From positions 62,001 through 126,000 of the forward strand of contig NZ_JADLQX010000020.1 in the NCBI RefSeq assembly GCF_015477605.1: a stretch of DNA of 64,000 nt. The letters are read 5' to 3'. This DNA is from Nocardia amamiensis (GTDB taxonomy: Bacteria > Actinomycetota > Actinomycetes > Mycobacteriales > Mycobacteriaceae). The notes below the pieces were generated by a model. That model did not search any database, was not told where the DNA came from, and saw only the letters and a program-made list of their open reading frames with translations. Numbering within the stretch: the first letter of the stretch is position 1; every line of letters starts with the position of its first letter. Both the position numbers and the translations under genes were made by a program. Positions 16,408 through 24,691 of the stretch are shown piece by piece.

Positions 16408-16848
16408 TCAGGCAGGCTGGTCCTTCTCCGACGGGAGCCAGATTTGCAGGTTCTGCGGGTTGATCGGAATCGAGATGTGTTCATGCGTGATCAGCCACCT
16501 GTCGTTCGACCGTTGGAGGCACACGGTCTCTCGTACCCATATCGACGGCTGGAACCCGCCCTTTCGCGTTCCGGAGTCGAGGTGAAGCATGTTCGCGAAG
16601 GCGACATCTCCACACGTCGCAACGGTCGAGTCGTGCGTTTCCAGGCTGATCGGACCTTCGTAGCCGTCGAACCACCGCACAAAGTTCCGGCGTACTTCGT
16701 CGGTACCCCGGAACTGGAGCGGGGGAACGACATCGTAGTAGACGATGTCGGGAGCGTAGTGCTCCATGAGTCGATCGATGTCCTTCGACTGCTGGGCATC
16801 GGTGCGACTTTGAAAGAACGCCCCGAGCTCGGAATCGTTGGCAGTCAT
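16408..16848 (-). CDS. SnoaL/NTF2-like protein (SgcJ-type)
   Basis: A 146-residue single-domain NTF2-like protein: AFFQSRTDAQQSKDIDRLME, then HYAPDIVYYDVVPPLQFRG, then the strand WLITHEHISIPINP. GGAGG precedes the ATG well, which places the start after the long upstream open frame. It is transcribed divergently from an ECF41-type sigma factor that itself carries a SnoaL-like domain. ECF41 factors normally control an adjacent oxidoreductase or epimerase gene, so this free-standing SnoaL protein may be the target. Ligand unknown. Confidence 0.78.
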   Translation of the reverse strand: MTANDSELGAFFQSRTDAQQSKDIDRLMEHYAPDIVYYDVVPPLQFRGTDEVRRNFVRWFDGYEGPISLETHDSTVATCGDVAFANMLHLDSGTRKGGFQPSIWVRETVCLQRSNDRWLITHEHISIPINPQNLQIWLPSEKDQPA

Positions 16849-16935
16849 CGCATCCTCCGTTCGAGAATTCCGACCGCGACCAGCTCTTCTGGTGACGGTC
16901 GGCTGTGGTTTCGGTAACCCGACGACGCCGCCGTC

Positions 16936-16970
16936 CGGAATGTGAGGTGACGCGACGACCTCACATTCCG
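16936..16970. promoter_or_regulatory. 13-bp perfect inverted repeat between NTF2 and sigma factor genes
   Basis: CGGAATGTGAGGT (16936-16948) and its exact complement (16958-16970) face each other across 9 bp. The site lies 88-122 bp before the NTF2 start and 59-93 bp before the sigma start. Each arm holds TGTGAGG, similar to but not the same as TGTCACA reported for ECF41 promoters. It could be an operator or a pair of facing promoter elements. Confidence 0.6.
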
Positions 16971-17028
16971 AGCGGCTGTCTCGTCGTTCCGATGAGTGCG
17001 GATGCGACAAAGAAAGGTCGGCGACATC

Positions 17029-17988
17029 ATGACCACCGAACCCGGGCCTGCGGACGACCGACCCGATCCGAGTCTGAACGCGATCATGAGCGAGCGCCGT
17101 CAGCTGATCAATCTCGCGTATCGGCTCCTCGGTTCCATGGCCGATGCCGAGGACGTCGTGCAGGAGACCTACGCCCGCTGGTACGCCATGCCCCGCGAGC
17201 AGCAGGAGGCCATCGAATCCCCCGGCGGGTGGCTGACTAAGGTCGCCGGCCGCATCTGCCTCGACCTGCTCGGCTCAGCGCGCGTCAGACGGGAACGCTA
17301 TGTGGGCGAATGGGTCCCCGAACCACTGCCCGACCGCGGCGAATGGAGCGACGGACGGTCCGGCGGAACCGCTGCCGACCCCGCCGACCGGATCACCCTC
17401 GACGAGTCGATCAACATGGCCTTTCTCGTCATGCTCGAATCGATGACCCCGGCCGAGCGCGTGGCGTTCATCCTGCACGACATCTTCCGCTACCCGTTCG
17501 CGGAAGTGGCCGAGATCGTCGGCCGGAGTCCAGCGGCATGCCGCCAGCTGGCCGCCTCCGCCCGCCGCCGCATCGCCGCCTCGCAGGCTCCCGCGACTCC
17601 GACGGCCCAGCAGGCCGGCATCGTCAGGGATTTCAAGCGGGCATGGGAGACCAAGGACATCAACGCCCTCATCGAGCTACTCGACCCCGACGCCACGGGA
17701 GTCGCCGACGGCGGCGGTCTGGCCAGGGCCGCGCTCCACCCGATCGAGGGCGCCGAGCGGATCGCTCGCTACCTTGTCGACTTCACTGGCAGAACACCCG
17801 GCCTGGTGATGCTGGAGCGCACGGTCAACGGCCGGCCCGGTCTGGTAATCCAGATGAACCGAACCACAACATCGGTGGTGGCGTTCGACATTGCAGGCGA
17901 CCGGATCCAACGCATCTGGGCCGTCCGCAACCCCGACAAACTCCGCCAGTGGACGACAGTCCCTGCTATGCCTGATCGAGCATGGTGA
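17029..17988 (+). CDS. ECF41-type RNA polymerase sigma factor with SnoaL-like C-terminal domain
   Basis: A 319-residue sigma factor. Region 2 is RQLINLAYRLLGSMADAEDV with the DAEDVVQETYARWY element; region 4 is VEIVG-type HTH in FAEVAEIVGRSPAACRQLA. The linker YVGEWVPEPL, the DGGG motif and the C-terminal VRNPDKL are the signatures of ECF41, in which the fused SnoaL-like domain replaces an anti-sigma factor and tunes activity. The 3' end overlaps the opposing MerR-type gene, by 23 bp if that gene ends at its ancestral stop. Targets probably include the divergent NTF2 gene. Confidence 0.9.
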   Translation: MTTEPGPADDRPDPSLNAIMSERRQLINLAYRLLGSMADAEDVVQETYARWYAMPREQQEAIESPGGWLTKVAGRICLDLLGSARVRRERYVGEWVPEPLPDRGEWSDGRSGGTAADPADRITLDESINMAFLVMLESMTPAERVAFILHDIFRYPFAEVAEIVGRSPAACRQLAASARRRIAASQAPATPTAQQAGIVRDFKRAWETKDINALIELLDPDATGVADGGGLARAALHPIEGAERIARYLVDFTGRTPGLVMLERTVNGRPGLVIQMNRTTTSVVAFDIAGDRIQRIWAVRNPDKLRQWTTVPAMPDRAW

Positions 17989-18659
17989 TGTAGGTATCGA
18001 GCTGGGCCGCCGGCGAGAAGGTTGCGGCTGCGCGTGGTCAGCCGGTTCTGCCAGGAGTCGAGGAAGGCGCTCAGGGCAACCGCCCCACCCGCCTCGCGCA
18101 GCGACTCGATGAACTGCGCGACTTGGGACAGCAGGTAGCCGCCTCGGCGCAGTTGCCGTGCAATCTCGGCGTCGCGTACGCAGTCCGGTCCGTATTGGCG
18201 GTAACCCGTTGCCCGGTCGCGTTCGGGGTGCAGGATGCCCTCGGTCTCCCAGGTGCGCAGTGTCGCCGGATGCACGCCGAGTCGGCGCGCGAGTTCGCCC
18301 ACGGTCAGCGGTCGGCGGTGGGCAGGCGGCGGTGTCGTGGTGGACAGGCTGCCCAGCGCCGTGGCGACCTCGGTGCGGGTGTCGCGTTCGGCGAGCAGCG
18401 CGACGTGTGCCGCATCGATGAGCCGGTAGGCGGACTCGGTGTCGCCGCGGTTGGTCGCGCGCATGATTTCGATTGCCTGCTGGTGCCCGTGGCCACCGCG
18501 CAACGCGAGGAAGGCGCGTAGCGCCTGCGCGTGCAGGAGTGTGTAACGCCGATAACCGGTTTCGCTGCGCTCGGTCGGCGGGAAGACGCCCGCATCGTCG
18601 TAGTTGCGGATCGCCTGCGCGGACAAACCGTGTTCCCGGGCGAGGTCAATAGGCCGCAG
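17769..18659 (-). CDS. TioE-family MerR regulator, apparently frameshifted near its C-terminus
   Basis: Two MerR-type helix-turn-helix units are visible: LRPIDLAREHGLSAQAIRNY at the start and LTVGELARRLGVHPATLRTW at about residue 117, as in TioE-type regulators. GGAGG lies 6 nt before a CTG codon at the family start; the upstream in-frame GTG at 18698 has no ribosome binding site, so a rare CTG start is preferred. Near 18005-18014 one extra G shifts the frame. Removing it gives AAQLDTYITMLDQA and a stop at 17966-17968, the normal family ending. As it stands the frame runs on about 80 residues antisense to the sigma gene. It is divergent from the erythromycin esterase, its likely target. Confidence 0.75.
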   Translation of the reverse strand: MRPIDLAREHGLSAQAIRNYDDAGVFPPTERSETGYRRYTLLHAQALRAFLALRGGHGHQQAIEIMRATNRGDTESAYRLIDAAHVALLAERDTRTEVATALGSLSTTTPPPAHRRPLTVGELARRLGVHPATLRTWETEGILHPERDRATGYRQYGPDCVRDAEIARQLRRGGYLLSQVAQFIESLREAGGAVALSAFLDSWQNRLTTRSRNLLAGGPARYLHHHARSGIAGTVVHWRSLSGLRTAQMRWIRSPAMSNATTDVVVRFIWITRPGRPLTVRSSITRPGVLPVKSTR

Positions 18660-18675
18660 CTTGCACCTCCGATTG

Positions 18676-18708
18676 AGGCTTTTAAGCCTGTATTCCACGT
18701 AAATGTGG
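18676..18708. promoter_or_regulatory. Two small inverted repeats in the MerR/esterase divergent promoter
   Basis: AGGCTT-TT-AAGCCT (18676-18689) and CCAC-GTAAAT-GTGG (18695-18708) lie in the 112 bp between the MerR-type start and the esterase start. The first is a plausible MerR-family dimer site. Confidence 0.45.
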
Positions 18709-18771
18709 CAGGAGCTTCAACAGAGTCTTCAACGATATGGTCGAGGTTAGCTCATTCTGGAAGGGGTGTTC

Positions 18772-19989
18772 ATGTCCACTGCCGCATCTCTACGTGGAAT
18801 CGGCCGCCAATTCGACGACCCGGCAAGCCTGGGCCGTGCCCTCGACGAACTGCTCGCGGCGCGGACCGAGCCGCCGACCCTGCTCGCCCTCGGCGAGCCG
18901 ACACACGGGATCGAGGCGTTCCCGTTGCTGCGCAACGAACTCCTCGCCCACCTCATCGAACGGGGGTACCGGTCGATCGTGCTGGAGACCGATGCCTTCG
19001 CCGCATCCGTTGTCGACGACTACGTGACCGGGGCACCGGCGGAGATCGACACAGTGCTCGCGACCGGGTTCAGTCACGGGTTCGGCGCCGTGCCGGGCAA
19101 CCGCGAACTCGTCGAATGGCTCCGCGAGCACAATGCGTGCCGCGCGCCGCAGGATCGGGTTTGCTTCCACGGCTTCGACGCGCCGTTGGAGTTCTCCGGT
19201 GCGCCGAGCCCGCGACGCGCACTGTCCTCGGTCCACGACTACCTGCCCGCCGCGCTGCGGCCCGGATCGGTCCGCGACCTCGACGTGCTGCTCGGCGAGG
19301 ACGCGGACTGGACGAACCAGGCGGCCATGTTCGACCCGGCAGCGTCCGTCGGCGACTCCGACCGCGCTCGCGCCCTGCGCATCGTCGCCGATGATCTCGC
19401 CAGCGCGCTGCGCCGGGCGGCACCCGGCCTGCGTGCCGCCGACCCGATCGGCTACGACCACGCCGTCGCGCACGCGCGCACCGCCCAGGGCCTGCTGCGT
19501 TATCACGCAGCCATGGCCAGCCGCGCACCGGATCGCATCGCGACCTTGCTCAGCCTGCGCGCCGAGATGATGGCCGACAATCTGCTCGCGATCGTCGCCC
19601 AGGAGCAGCGACGCGGCCCAACCCTGGTCTTCGCGCACAACGTGCACCTACAGCGTGCGCAGTCCCAAATGCCGGTCGGCGAGGACGACGTGAACTGGTG
19701 CAGCGCCGGCGCGCTCGTCGAGCTCACCCTCGGCCACCGCTACATGTTCCTCGCAACCGACGCCAGCCCCGACAGCGATCCGGGCACTCTCCAGCGTGTA
19801 TTGGCGGAGGCGACCACCCGCCGCGCTCTGTTCCCGGCACAGGCCCTGCGCGCCGCGCTTCCCCCGTCGATCGGCACGGGCAAACCGATTGTGCGCGGCC
19901 ACATCCCGCTCAGCCCGGCAGACCTGAACGGCGCCGACGCGGTCATCTTCGTCGCCGACACCGACGGAAAACGGCATCAGTACTGGTAG
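18772..19989 (+). CDS. Erythromycin esterase family protein
   Basis: A 405-residue EreA/EreB-superfamily hydrolase. The family elements are LGEPTHGIEAFPLLRNELL (catalytic His near 45), SIVLETDAFAASVVDDYV (Glu near 72) and LVFAHNVHLQRAQ. Characterised members open the macrolactone of erythromycin, but most environmental members have unknown ester or lactone substrates, so macrolide resistance is possible rather than shown. GGAAGGGG precedes the chosen ATG; two codons upstream a GTG is in frame but worse placed. Pairing with a divergent TioE-type MerR regulator is common and suggests induction by a ligand. Confidence 0.85.
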   Translation: MSTAASLRGIGRQFDDPASLGRALDELLAARTEPPTLLALGEPTHGIEAFPLLRNELLAHLIERGYRSIVLETDAFAASVVDDYVTGAPAEIDTVLATGFSHGFGAVPGNRELVEWLREHNACRAPQDRVCFHGFDAPLEFSGAPSPRRALSSVHDYLPAALRPGSVRDLDVLLGEDADWTNQAAMFDPAASVGDSDRARALRIVADDLASALRRAAPGLRAADPIGYDHAVAHARTAQGLLRYHAAMASRAPDRIATLLSLRAEMMADNLLAIVAQEQRRGPTLVFAHNVHLQRAQSQMPVGEDDVNWCSAGALVELTLGHRYMFLATDASPDSDPGTLQRVLAEATTRRALFPAQALRAALPPSIGTGKPIVRGHIPLSPADLNGADAVIFVADTDGKRHQYW

Positions 19990-20016
19990 CGGCACTCAGC
20001 AACGGCCGCCGTCGGC

Positions 20017-21222
20017 TCAGCGGCCCGCGGCGGTGAGCTGGTAGTCCGCTTCGAGCAGCATCCACCCGCTCAGCTGTACCGAGAGATCGCGGCTCAGGTT
20101 CGCAGACGAAGCGGCGGACGAGTGCGTGAACTGGGGAGAGGTTCCCAGATGCTCCGGCACCGTGACCGGGCGCGTCCAGTCCACACCGAACAGTGGCAGC
20201 CCGTCCACCTCGGCACGGTGTTTCCAGGCCGCCCACGCGGAAGCGTGCACGATATTCGCGGCGGTGGTGTCGCCCAAGGACAATGCCGCTTCCGCGAGAT
20301 ATCTGGCGAGGATGCCCATGAACAGCCCGGAGTCGTCTCCGGAGGCCGCGGCGATCACACCTGCGTCCGTGAGCCCGTCCTCGGCTGCGGCAATGAGGGC
20401 TGTCACGCGCCTGCGATGGACCGATTCACCGGTGCGCACCGCCAGCTCCGTTTCCAGCCCGATGGCCACGCCCTGGCAGTAGGTGTGGATGGTCCGCTCG
20501 ACTCGTCCGCCGGGCTCATGGACACCGTCGAGGATCAGGCCGCTGTCGGTGTCGCGCAATCGGGTGTACAGGAAATCGGCGAGTTGCCCGGCGCGGGACA
20601 GCTCGCCCAAACGCGCCATTGCGATACCGGTCGGACCGATCGCGGGGGTGTTGTAGTAATCGTCGCCGGACCGCCAGGGCACCGCACCGACGGCCGGATT
20701 CCAGCCACCGATCAAGTCGGCCCGCAGCTCGCCGACAGCGTCGCCGAACCGGACACCGAGCAGCCGGTCGGCGCGTTCGAGCGCCAGCACCAGCCAGGAC
20801 ATATCGTCGTAGTACCGGTTGGTCCAGCCGGTGAGGTTGCGGGTCCGAATACCGCGTGCCAGGGCGACGACCCGGTCTATGCGTTCGGGGGTGCGGGCGC
20901 GGTTCGCGGCGTCCACCGCACAGTCGAGAAGGTGGGCCTGCCACCAGTAACACCATCGCACGAAGGACTGGTCCGGCAAGGACGCAGGCCAGACGAGTGT
21001 GCCCAGCCGCATCTGCGGCTGGCCCCAGAGTGTGCGCACGTGCCGCTGCACGATCGCCTGTTCCGCCAGGTCCGCCCGCTTCCCGGGCTCCTCGGGGCCT
21101 GCGGATACTTCCCGCGTGATCGTCACCGCCTGCGTCGGCTGCGCCATTGCGGTGAGTGCGATCGAGGCTCCGGCCGCCGACAGCACACTGCGCCGGCTGA
21201 TCCCCTTGTTCCGGCGATCCAT
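20017..21222 (-). CDS. Tat-exported glycoside hydrolase family 76-like protein
   Basis: A 401-residue protein with a twin-arginine signal (SRRSVLSAAGASIALTAMAQ at residues 9-28). The mature part has alpha/alpha-barrel patterns of GH76 (endo-alpha-1,6-mannanase fold). The segment NRYYDDMSWLVLALERADRL places the paired aspartates at about 139-140, where GH76 enzymes have their catalytic DD. Such enzymes act outside the cell on mannan-type glycans, including cell-envelope lipomannan in relatives. GGGAG precedes the ATG. Monocistronic as far as can be seen. Confidence 0.72.
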   Translation of the reverse strand: MDRRNKGISRRSVLSAAGASIALTAMAQPTQAVTITREVSAGPEEPGKRADLAEQAIVQRHVRTLWGQPQMRLGTLVWPASLPDQSFVRWCYWWQAHLLDCAVDAANRARTPERIDRVVALARGIRTRNLTGWTNRYYDDMSWLVLALERADRLLGVRFGDAVGELRADLIGGWNPAVGAVPWRSGDDYYNTPAIGPTGIAMARLGELSRAGQLADFLYTRLRDTDSGLILDGVHEPGGRVERTIHTYCQGVAIGLETELAVRTGESVHRRRVTALIAAAEDGLTDAGVIAAASGDDSGLFMGILARYLAEAALSLGDTTAANIVHASAWAAWKHRAEVDGLPLFGVDWTRPVTVPEHLGTSPQFTHSSAASSANLSRDLSVQLSGWMLLEADYQLTAAGR

Positions 21223-21759
21223 CCGCTCGGACTCCCTTTACTGAACAACGATCACCGGAGCGGGAAACCGTCCAGCTACAGTCTAACTAGCAACGACCAC
21301 TGCCGCGCGGCGCCGAACGGCTGCACCAGGTGCAGGCGTCAACCGCCGCGCGCGGCTCCTGCCGGTCCGAGATCGAGGAACACCGTTTCGCCGTCGGCCA
21401 CGTCGAAGCCGTCATTATCGGCGACCCTGAAACCTCACCTCCGAAACCATTCCGCAAGGGCGGGGACTCGACGGTGAAATCGGCAGTGCGTGCGGCCAGA
21501 CAGTTCGGGCACAGCGCAATCATCTGTACACGACGAATAACGGCCGAGACTCGGCGAACCCGTACTTAGTTTTGTCCCGGGCAGGCCAGCCCTCGCCTAA
21601 CAGGAGGCCGGGGCCGAGAGGCCGCGGATGCGCCGACAGCAGCCAACGGTCAACCGTGAAGCATCAGGATCCCAGGATGCGATGGCTCGCAGAATGTCTC
21701 GTACCGCACTGATCCGGAGTGTTGATGCACCGTTTCGGGGACCGGTGGACGCGTTGTAG
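21223..21759. other. Intergenic region upstream of GH76 and downstream of ychF
   Basis: 537 bp containing the GH76 promoter at its left end and the ychF 3' side at its right. Short open frames on both strands (21287-21569) have no ribosome binding site and no recognisable family. Confidence 0.4.
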
Positions 21760-22839
21760 CTACACGTTGAAGCGGAACTCGACGACGTCGCCGTCGGTCA
21801 TGACGTAATCCTTGCCCTCCATGCGGACCTTGCCTGCGGCTTTGGCGGCGGCCATGGAGCCTGCTTCGAGCAAGTCGTCGTAGGCGACGATCTCGGCTTT
21901 GATGAAGCCGCGTTCGAAGTCGGTGTGGATGACGCCTGCTGCCTTGGGGGCGGTGTCGCCCTGGTGGATCGTCCAGGCGCGGGCCTCTTTCGGGCCTGCG
22001 GTGAGGTAGGTCTGAAGGCCGAGGGTGTGGAAGCCGGCGCGGGCCAGGGCGTGCAGGCCGGGCTCGGTTTGGCCGATGGATTCGAGGAGTTCGAGGGCGG
22101 ATTCCTCGTCGAGTTCGAGGAGTTCGGCTTCCACCTTGGCGTCGAGGAAGACCGAATCGGCTGGGGCGACGGAGGCTTTCAGCTCCGCGACCTTGGCTTC
22201 GTCGGTGAGGACCGACTCGTCGGCGTTGAAGACGTAGAGGAAGGGCTTGGTGGTGAGGAGAGAAAGCTCTTTGAGGAGTTCGGTGTCGACCTTGTCGGCC
22301 GCGGCGAACAGGGTGGTGCCGTTGTTCAGGATTTCCTGAGCGGCCTTGGCGGCGTCGGCGACCGGTTTGCGGTCCTTCTTGACCTTGGCTTCCTTCTCCA
22401 AGCGGACGACCGCCTTCTCCAAGGTTTGCAGGTCGGCGAGGATGAGTTCGGTCTCGATCACCTCGATGTCGGCGGAGGGGTCGACGCGGCCGTCGACGTG
22501 CACCACGTCGTCGTCGGCGAAGACGCGCACCACCTGGCAGATGGCGTCGGCCTCGCGGATGTTGGCAAGGAACTTGTTACCGAGGCCCGCGCCCTCGGAG
22601 GCGCCCTTCACGATGCCCGCGATGTCGACGAACGACACGGTGGCGGGCACGATGCGTTCGGAACCGAAGATCTCGGCGAGCTTGTTCAGCCGCTGGTCGG
22701 GCAGCGGAACGACGCCGACGTTGGGCTCGATGGTCGCGAACGGGTAGTTCGCGGCGAGCACGTCGTTCTTGGTCAACGCGTTGAACAGCGTCGACTTTCC
22801 GACGTTGGGCAGGCCGACGATTCCGAGGGTGAGACTCAC
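21760..22839 (-). CDS. ychF: YchF/OLA1-type ribosome-associated P-loop ATPase
   Basis: A 359-residue universally conserved Obg-family protein that prefers ATP over GTP and binds ribosomes. G1 is GLPNVGKST at residues 9-17; G3 is DIAGIVKGASEGAGLGNKF; the altered G4 NADES in the strand FLYVFNADES explains the nucleotide preference. The C-terminal TGS-like domain ends in VMTDGDVVEFRFNV, as usual. Full length. Rv1112 is the M. tuberculosis counterpart and lies next to the ispH region there, whereas here about 20 kb separates the two. Confidence 0.96.
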   Translation of the reverse strand: MSLTLGIVGLPNVGKSTLFNALTKNDVLAANYPFATIEPNVGVVPLPDQRLNKLAEIFGSERIVPATVSFVDIAGIVKGASEGAGLGNKFLANIREADAICQVVRVFADDDVVHVDGRVDPSADIEVIETELILADLQTLEKAVVRLEKEAKVKKDRKPVADAAKAAQEILNNGTTLFAAADKVDTELLKELSLLTTKPFLYVFNADESVLTDEAKVAELKASVAPADSVFLDAKVEAELLELDEESALELLESIGQTEPGLHALARAGFHTLGLQTYLTAGPKEARAWTIHQGDTAPKAAGVIHTDFERGFIKAEIVAYDDLLEAGSMAAAKAAGKVRMEGKDYVMTDGDVVEFRFNV

Positions 22840-22902
22840 GAGGAACAGAGTCTACGCGGCGTGCCGCTTCGCCACCCCACCCCCGCCCACCTCCAGCCCT
22901 CC

Positions 22903-22963
22903 CGCGAGTGGCACATGGTGGAGAGGTCTTCTCGGACTTCGCCGCAACCATGTGCCACTCGCG
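22903..22963. repeat. Perfect 17-bp inverted repeat, REP-like hairpin
   Basis: CGCGAGTGGCACATGGT (22903-22919) and its exact complement (22947-22963) flank 27 bp. It starts 4 bp after the stop of the dehydrogenase gene and lies before ychF. There is no T-run. The long perfect arms look more like a repetitive palindromic element than a simple terminator. Confidence 0.7.
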
Positions 22964-22966
22964 TGG

Positions 22967-23890
22967 TCAGGGGATGAGGACGACTTTGCCGAGGTTGGTT
23001 CGCCGCTCGATGGCGGCGTGGGCCTGGGAGGCGTCTTCGAGGGGGAACTCGGCGTGGATGGCGGGGCGGAGCTGGCCGGAGGCGAAGTATTGCCAGAGTT
23101 CCTGGCGCCAGTGGTCGTAGACCTCGGGCCGGTCCCGGGCGATGCGGGCCATCTGGAAGCCGATTACCGATTTCGCGCCGACGAGCAGGTCGTATGCCTG
23201 GATGGTGCCGCCGCCGGAGCTGTAGGCGACCAAGCGTCCACCGGGAGCGAGAGCGGCGACCGCGGGGGCGAGCAGGTCGCCGCCGACGGCATCGAGCACG
23301 TAGTCGGCGGGGGCGCCCCAGGACTCCTGGCCGTACTCGACCACGTCGTCGGCGCCGAGCTTCTGCACGAACTCCGCCTTGGCGAGATCGGACACCGCGC
23401 CGACCACGCGCGCCGCGCCACGCACCCGCGCCAGCTGGACCGCGAGGTGGCCGACGCCGCTCGCGGCGGCGGTGACCAGCGCGGACTCCCCCTCCTTCGG
23501 TGCCGCGGCGTCGAGCGCACCGAGCGCAACCAGCCCGCTGCGCACCAGCGCGACCGCGTCGACGGAGGAAGCTCCGTCCGGAATCGGCGAGGCCATCGCG
23601 GCCGAGAGCAGCGCGTAGTCGGCGTAACCGTGCCCGAACACCAAGCCCGTCACGCGGTAGCCGGGCGCGTACCCGTCGACGCCCTCGCCTACCGCGACCA
23701 CCTCACCGGCGATCTCCCCGCCCAGCGCGATCGGCTCACCCTGCTCGCGCACCTTCCGCACCACCGGCAGGGTCACCCCGACCGCCTCGACGCGGACCAG
23801 GAGCTCACCCGGCCCTGGCGTCGGGACCTCGACCGAGACGAGCTCGAGCACCTCGGGACCACCGCTGCGCTCGTATTGCACCCGCCGCAT
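22967..23890 (-). CDS. Quinone-oxidoreductase-like MDR dehydrogenase
   Basis: A 307-residue medium-chain dehydrogenase/reductase lacking the zinc-binding cysteines, so of the zeta-crystallin/quinone oxidoreductase type. N-terminal GroES-like domain (RVEAVGVTLPVVRKVREQGE, GGEIAGEVVAVGEGVDGY); NADPH-binding domain with ALVTAAASGVGHLAVQLARV. The ATG is chosen for the TGGAGGTGCG ribosome binding site just upstream; the frame is open for ten more codons. Probable NADPH-dependent reduction of quinones or enones in the cytoplasm. Confidence 0.88.
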   Translation of the reverse strand: MRRVQYERSGGPEVLELVSVEVPTPGPGELLVRVEAVGVTLPVVRKVREQGEPIALGGEIAGEVVAVGEGVDGYAPGYRVTGLVFGHGYADYALLSAAMASPIPDGASSVDAVALVRSGLVALGALDAAAPKEGESALVTAAASGVGHLAVQLARVRGAARVVGAVSDLAKAEFVQKLGADDVVEYGQESWGAPADYVLDAVGGDLLAPAVAALAPGGRLVAYSSGGGTIQAYDLLVGAKSVIGFQMARIARDRPEVYDHWRQELWQYFASGQLRPAIHAEFPLEDASQAHAAIERRTNLGKVVLIP

Positions 23891-24013
23891 CGCACCTCCA
23901 GAAATCGTTAGAAGGGGCAACGGTAGCGCCCGAAGCCACTCAACTACACGCTGTAGTGCTCCATCTCACCGTCGGCCGCCTGCCGCGGAGAGGTTGCCCG
24001 CCATCCACGCGCA

Positions 24014-24613
24014 TCAGCTGGAAGCACCGCCGGCAGACGGGCCGAGGCCGCGAACCAGGGTCCGCGCCAAAGCGCGAGCGAGTTCGCCCGATGCCGGTTC
24101 GGCGTCGGGGCCGTACTGGTAGTAGCGGAGAAACGCCTGATGGAAGCAGGTCCCGTCGAGCAGGGACGCGGCCGTGGTCACGTCGGTATCGGAAGCGATG
24201 CGGCCGAGCTCGCGCTCGGCACGCAGATATTCGGCGATACCCGCGATGGCATGACCGGGTCCCGCCCCGTGCCGCCGCATCGAATTCCGGTGTGCTGCCA
24301 TGCGTTGCGGCTGCGCGAGCAGACCACCGAGCAACGGCAGTGACTGCTGGTAGAAGCTCAGGGCGGCGCGGGCCATGGTAGAAAGGTTTTCCTCCACGGT
24401 GGCCGCCCCCGGACGGGGCGGCGCATCCGCCGGACTGGGCATCCGGTGGCGCAGGACATTGAGGATGATGTCCTCCTTGTCGCTGAAGTGCTTGTACAGC
24501 GCCGCCTCGGAGTACCCGGCGGCTTTCGCGATTTCCTTCGTGGTGGCATGAACCACGCCACGGTTGCGCATGATCTCCGCCGCCGCGTCGAGGATCTGGT
24601 CGCGCGTGCCCAT
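24014..24613 (-). CDS. TetR family transcriptional regulator
   Basis: A 199-residue TetR protein: N-terminal DNA-binding domain ILDAAAEIMRNRGVVHATTK with recognition helix in GYSEAALYKHFSDKEDIILN; the rest is a helical ligand-binding domain. GGGAGCG precedes the ATG. It is divergent from an NmrA-like gene 78 bp away, with two palindromic operators between them, so it very likely represses both itself and that gene. Confidence 0.9.
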   Translation of the reverse strand: MGTRDQILDAAAEIMRNRGVVHATTKEIAKAAGYSEAALYKHFSDKEDIILNVLRHRMPSPADAPPRPGAATVEENLSTMARAALSFYQQSLPLLGGLLAQPQRMAAHRNSMRRHGAGPGHAIAGIAEYLRAERELGRIASDTDVTTAASLLDGTCFHQAFLRYYQYGPDAEPASGELARALARTLVRGLGPSAGGASS

Positions 24614-24636
24614 CTTCGCTCCCGGTTGTCAAGTTA

Positions 24637-24673
24637 GTGAGTACTCACCCATCGCAGGTTAGTAAGTATTCAC
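24637..24673. promoter_or_regulatory. Twin TetR operators
   Basis: GTGAGTACTCAC (24637-24648, perfect palindrome) and GTAAGTATTCAC (24662-24673, imperfect) sit in near-identical context (GTTAGTxAGTAxTCACC) with a 25-bp centre-to-centre distance. They occupy the whole divergent promoter region. Confidence 0.75.
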
Positions 24674-24691
24674 CAACCAGAGAGGCCGACC

